Assembly: GCF_000213805.1 (NCBI RefSeq)
Contig: NC_015556.1
Coordinates: 3,425,001-3,489,000, forward strand
Source of the DNA: Pseudomonas fulva 12-X
GTDB taxonomy: Bacteria; Pseudomonadota; Gammaproteobacteria; Pseudomonadales; Pseudomonadaceae
Length of the DNA: 64,000 bases
Direction: 5' to 3'
The position numbers were made by a program, and so were the translations under genes. The notes beneath the pieces are model-generated. The model saw only the letters and a list, made by a program, of their open reading frames with translations, had not been told where the DNA came from and searched no databases. Shown here piece by piece: positions 61,067-64,000 of the stretch (its first letter is position 1; every line of letters starts with the position of its first letter).

Positions 61067-61921
61067 ATGTCCGGTTACCTGAAAAGCCTGTGCCTGCTGC
61101 TCTCGCTCGGCCTGCTGCTCAGTGCCTGCAGCAAGGCCGGCATGGCCTATCGCAACCTGGACTGGGTGGTTTCCTGGCGGGTGAATCAGTACCTGGATCT
61201 CGATTCGCAGCAGAAGGCCTGGTTCAAGCCCAGGCTGCAGGAACACCTGGCCTGGCATTGCAGCAGCGAACTGCCGCGTTACGTGGACTGGCTGCAGCGC
61301 ACCGAGCAGCTGGTCCAGCAGCCGGCACCGGATGCCGGCCAACTGGAAACGCAGATGCTCGAGGCCGAGCAGGCCTTCAACGCCATCATGCAGCAGACCA
61401 CCCCGACGACCGTCGAGCTGCTCGCAGGCCTGCGCCCCGAACAGGTCCAGCGGCTCTACGCCCGTATGGAAAAGGACAACCATGAGGACCGTCAGAAGTT
61501 TCTCGAACCGCCCCTGGAAACCCAGATCAGCGAGCGCGCCGAACGCCTGGAAAAACGCCTGAGCCCCTGGTTCGGCAGCCTCAACGAAATGCAGAAGGCG
61601 CGTGTCGCCCAATGGGCCAGCGAGCGCCGCGATCAGAACCGTCTGTGGATGGAAAACCGCGCACGTTGGCAGGGCGAGTTTCGCCGTGTGCTGGATGAAC
61701 GTGATGCCCCGGACTTCGCCCAACGCATGAGCGACGTGCTGGAGAACCGCCGCGGCGGCCATGACGAGCAAACCACTCAAGCCTACGAGCAATCACGTCA
61801 GACCATGGCCGCACTGCTCAGCGACCTGCTGGCTGCAGCCGACGACAGCCAGCGCGACCGGGTGAACCAGCGCCTGGCTTCCATACGTTCCGACCTGGCC
61901 GCAGAAATCTGTACCGGCTGA
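61067..61921 (+). CDS. DUF6279 family lipoprotein
   Basis: 284 residues. AAAGGAGG (61055-61062) precedes ATG 61067. Lipoprotein signal SLCLLLSLGLLLSACSK with lipobox LSAC (Cys21). The mature protein is helical and charged (YLDLDSQQKAWFKPRLQEHL, WFGSLNEMQKARVAQWASER). Conserved in pseudomonads, function unknown. It ends exactly where the convergent ung gene ends. Confidence 0.8.
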   Translation: MSGYLKSLCLLLSLGLLLSACSKAGMAYRNLDWVVSWRVNQYLDLDSQQKAWFKPRLQEHLAWHCSSELPRYVDWLQRTEQLVQQPAPDAGQLETQMLEAEQAFNAIMQQTTPTTVELLAGLRPEQVQRLYARMEKDNHEDRQKFLEPPLETQISERAERLEKRLSPWFGSLNEMQKARVAQWASERRDQNRLWMENRARWQGEFRRVLDERDAPDFAQRMSDVLENRRGGHDEQTTQAYEQSRQTMAALLSDLLAAADDSQRDRVNQRLASIRSDLAAEICTG

Positions 61922-62620
61922 TCAGCTCTGAACCGGCGGCAAACGCCAGTCGATGGGCGGCAACCCGTTCTGCTCGAGGAACTTGTTGGTGCGGCTGAAA
62001 TGACCGTTGCCGATAAATCCCCGATGCGCCGACAGCGGCGACGGGTGCGGCGAGCGCAGCACCAGGTGCTTGCTGGTGTCGATCAGGCGCTCCTTGCTCT
62101 GCGCATGGGCGCCCCACAGCAGAAACACCAGATGCGGGCGCTGCTCGCTGACCACCGAGATGATCCGGTCCGTGAACGGTTGCCAGCCCTTGGCGGCGTG
62201 GGAGCCAGCGTTGGCGCGCTCTACGGTGAGCGAGGTGTTGAGCAGCAGCACGCCCTGCTCCGCCCAGGACTGCAGGTAGCCGTGGTTGGGAATGTCGATA
62301 TTCAGGTCGCGCTTGAGTTCTTTGTAGATGTTCACCAGCGACGGCGGCGTGGCCACGCCCGGCTGCACCGAGAAACACAGGCCGTGGGCCTGGCCGGGGC
62401 CGTGGTAAGGGTCCTGGCCGATGATCACCACCTTGACCTGATCCAGCGGCGTGGAATCCAGGGCGTTGAAGATCAGCGGACCCGGCGGATAGATTTCCTT
62501 GCCGGCGGCCTTTTCCTGACGCAGGAAATCGCCCAGGGCGATCATGTAGGGCTTGTCGAACTCGTCGTGAAGCGCCTGCTTCCAACTGGCCTCCAGCTTG
62601 ACCTTGTCTGCGGCGGACAT
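61922..62620 (-). CDS. ung: Uracil-DNA glycosylase
   Basis: 232 residues, family 1. Catalytic water-activating Asp in [20 protein letters not shown], uracil-recognition Asn in [10 protein letters not shown], and the DNA-intercalating loop [13 protein letters not shown] with His. Removes uracil from DNA. GGGAG precedes ATG 62620. Confidence 0.97.
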   Translation of the reverse strand: MSAADKVKLEASWKQALHDEFDKPYMIALGDFLRQEKAAGKEIYPPGPLIFNALDSTPLDQVKVVIIGQDPYHGPGQAHGLCFSVQPGVATPPSLVNIYKELKRDLNIDIPNHGYLQSWAEQGVLLLNTSLTVERANAGSHAAKGWQPFTDRIISVVSEQRPHLVFLLWGAHAQSKERLIDTSKHLVLRSPHPSPLSAHRGFIGNGHFSRTNKFLEQNGLPPIDWRLPPVQS

Positions 62621-62810
62621 GCCTGCTCCCGGTAATCAGTGAAGTCGGCACGCTAGAGAAGCGCCCCTGGCAAGTCAAGGCAGCGGCTGATGGGGATTAT
62701 GCGAAATGGTTGGCAGCGCCGCCTTCTTAGACCAAAAGTGAATCACACGGGCAGCTCAGAAAAGCGTAAAACGGAGCGGCCAACCGCATAATAAAAACAA
62801 GGACTGCACC

Positions 62811-64000
62811 ATGAAGCGACTCCTCGCGTTTCTCGCCCTGTGCACGGCCGCCAGCGCCTGCGTACAGGCTGCCGACCCCATTACCCTGGGCCTCAGCTAC
62901 CCCCGCACCGGCAGCTACAAGGAAGAAGGCCTGGCGCAGATGCGCGGCGCCCTGCTCGCCATCGATGAAATCAACGCCCAGGGCGGCGTGCTGGGCCGCA
63001 GCCTGCGCCTGTCCAGCCTGGACGACGCCTCGAAGCCAGACAAAGCAGTGCGCAACGTCGACAAACTGGCCAAGGAAGGTGCGGCCATGCTGTTCGGAGG
63101 CGCCTCCAGCGCAGTCGCCATCGCCGCTGGCAAACGCGCAGCGCAGCTCGACCTGCTGTACTTCGGCACGCTCACCTACTCCAACGACACCACTGGCAAG
63201 GACGGCCACCGGCACATGTTCCGCGAGTGCAACAACGCGTGGATGAGCGCCCAGGTACTGGGCCAGTACCTCAACAAACAGTTGCCGGGTAAACGCTATT
63301 TCTACGTCACGGCCGACTACACCTGGGGCCATACCACCGAGAGTTCGCTGCGCCAGACCACCAATACCCAGGACGCCGCCCAGCACGCCGGCCTCAAGGT
63401 ACCGTTCCCCGGGGCAAGTCTGGCCGACTACCACAACGCCCTGACCCAGGCCGCGGCCAGCAATGCCGACGTTTTGGCCCTGGTGCTGTTCGGCGAAGAC
63501 CTGGTGCGGGCGATGCGTATCGCCAAGGACCTAAGCCTTACCTCGCGCATGCAGATCGTCGCACCCAACCTGACCCAGAGCATCGTCGAGCAGGCAGGCC
63601 CTGGCCTGATGGAAGGCGTGGTCGGCACCGAACCCTGGACCTGGCGCGTGCCCGCGCTGGAAAACTCGGAAGCCGGCAAGGCCTTCGTCAAGACCTACAG
63701 CGAACGCTACGCCATGTACCCTTCCAGCTCCGCCGCCTCGGCCTACAGCATCGTCCAGCAATGGGCGGATGCGGCCAAACGTGCCAACAGCCTGGACAGC
63801 GAAGCGTTGATCAAGGCCCTCGAAGGCCACAGCTACACGCTGCTCAAGGATCGCCAGCAATGGCGCAGCTTCGATCACCAGAACCTGCAGACGGTCTACG
63901 CGGTAAAAGTGAAACCGCGCGCCGAGGTGCTCAAGGACCCGCTCAAACAGGATTATTTCGAGATCGTCGAACGCCTGGATGGCAGCACCGCCCTGCCCGA
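62811..64000 (+). CDS. ABC-type periplasmic binding protein (Leu/Ile/Val or amide type), truncated by window edge
   Basis: 396 codons visible, no stop before the right edge. AAGGA precedes ATG 62811. Signal peptide (LLAFLALCTAASACVQA), then a type I binding fold: ITLGLSYPRTGSYKEEGLAQ, GALLAIDEINAQGGVLG, and FGGASSAVAIAAGKRAAQ. A PBP family 6 receptor, more like the urea/amide and PQQ-alcohol-associated receptors than BraC. No permease is visible in the window; partners may lie beyond it. Confidence 0.85.
   Translation, partial: MKRLLAFLALCTAASACVQAADPITLGLSYPRTGSYKEEGLAQMRGALLAIDEINAQGGVLGRSLRLSSLDDASKPDKAVRNVDKLAKEGAAMLFGGASSAVAIAAGKRAAQLDLLYFGTLTYSNDTTGKDGHRHMFRECNNAWMSAQVLGQYLNKQLPGKRYFYVTADYTWGHTTESSLRQTTNTQDAAQHAGLKVPFPGASLADYHNALTQAAASNADVLALVLFGEDLVRAMRIAKDLSLTSRMQIVAPNLTQSIVEQAGPGLMEGVVGTEPWTWRVPALENSEAGKAFVKTYSERYAMYPSSSAASAYSIVQQWADAAKRANSLDSEALIKALEGHSYTLLKDRQQWRSFDHQNLQTVYAVKVKPRAEVLKDPLKQDYFEIVERLDGSTALP

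Overview
The window is chromosomal DNA of a Pseudomonas-type gammaproteobacterium. This is inferred from the GC-rich, strongly GC3-biased codon use and from gene blocks in the order known for Pseudomonas: algU-mucA-mucB-mucD, lepA-lepB-rnc-era-recO-pdxJ, tctCBA with tctDE, braCDEFG, glpFKRD and opgGH. Almost all of it is core or conserved accessory genome. I see no prophage, CRISPR array, integrase, insertion sequence, tRNA or rRNA. Mobile DNA is limited to small non-coding repeats.

Layout: 1-1940 holds (minus strand) the start of a dCache-type membrane signalling protein, a small secreted cupredoxin and an AraC regulator. 2097-4484 is a second-type Lon protease behind what looks like a sigma-32 promoter. 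4547-5887 is an MFS transporter. 6086-6369 is a MITE-like inverted-repeat element. 6426-11939 is an acyltransferase followed by the osmoregulated periplasmic glucan genes opgGH. 11922-13650 has three small minus-strand genes. 13941-18965 is the branched-chain amino acid ABC transporter braCDEFG, followed by a 28-residue membrane peptide and a degenerate pseudouridine synthase. 20037-27919 contains small housekeeping genes, an orphan molybdoenzyme, argF with an overlapping ABC ATPase gene, a PhzF protein and a solute-binding protein. 28242-34166 has ybaK and the glycerol regulon glpF-glpK-glpR-glpD. 34090-38858 has a hydrolase, metR, a DHCW cupin, the protease inhibitor gene icp and the tRNA-modification pair cmoA-cmoB.

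From 38874 to 45082 a minus-strand run (lepA, lepB, a DUF4845 gene, rnc, era, recO, pdxJ) couples translation, secretion, RNA processing and vitamin B6 synthesis. From 45325 to 49029 lies the envelope-stress operon algU-mucA-mucB-mucD, without mucC. nadB, ygfX, sdhE, ygfZ and an HDOD gene follow. From 53903 to 60956 lies the tricarboxylate system: tctE/tctD (sensor and regulator) divergent from a short secreted protein in the place of the opdH porin, then tctC, tctB, tctA and an AbrB-family membrane protein. The window ends with a lipoprotein gene, ung and a truncated periplasmic binding protein gene.

I did not find a clearly new multi-gene system. The most notable signals are the MITE-like element, two copies of a dispersed ~140-bp repeat with terminal inverted repeats, a REPIN-like pair, a near-consensus sigma-32 promoter at lon, the apparent decay or replacement of opdH, the pseudouridine-synthase homologue lacking its catalytic Asp, and the 28-residue membrane peptide. 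Comparisons with P. aeruginosa gene order are from memory, not from a search.
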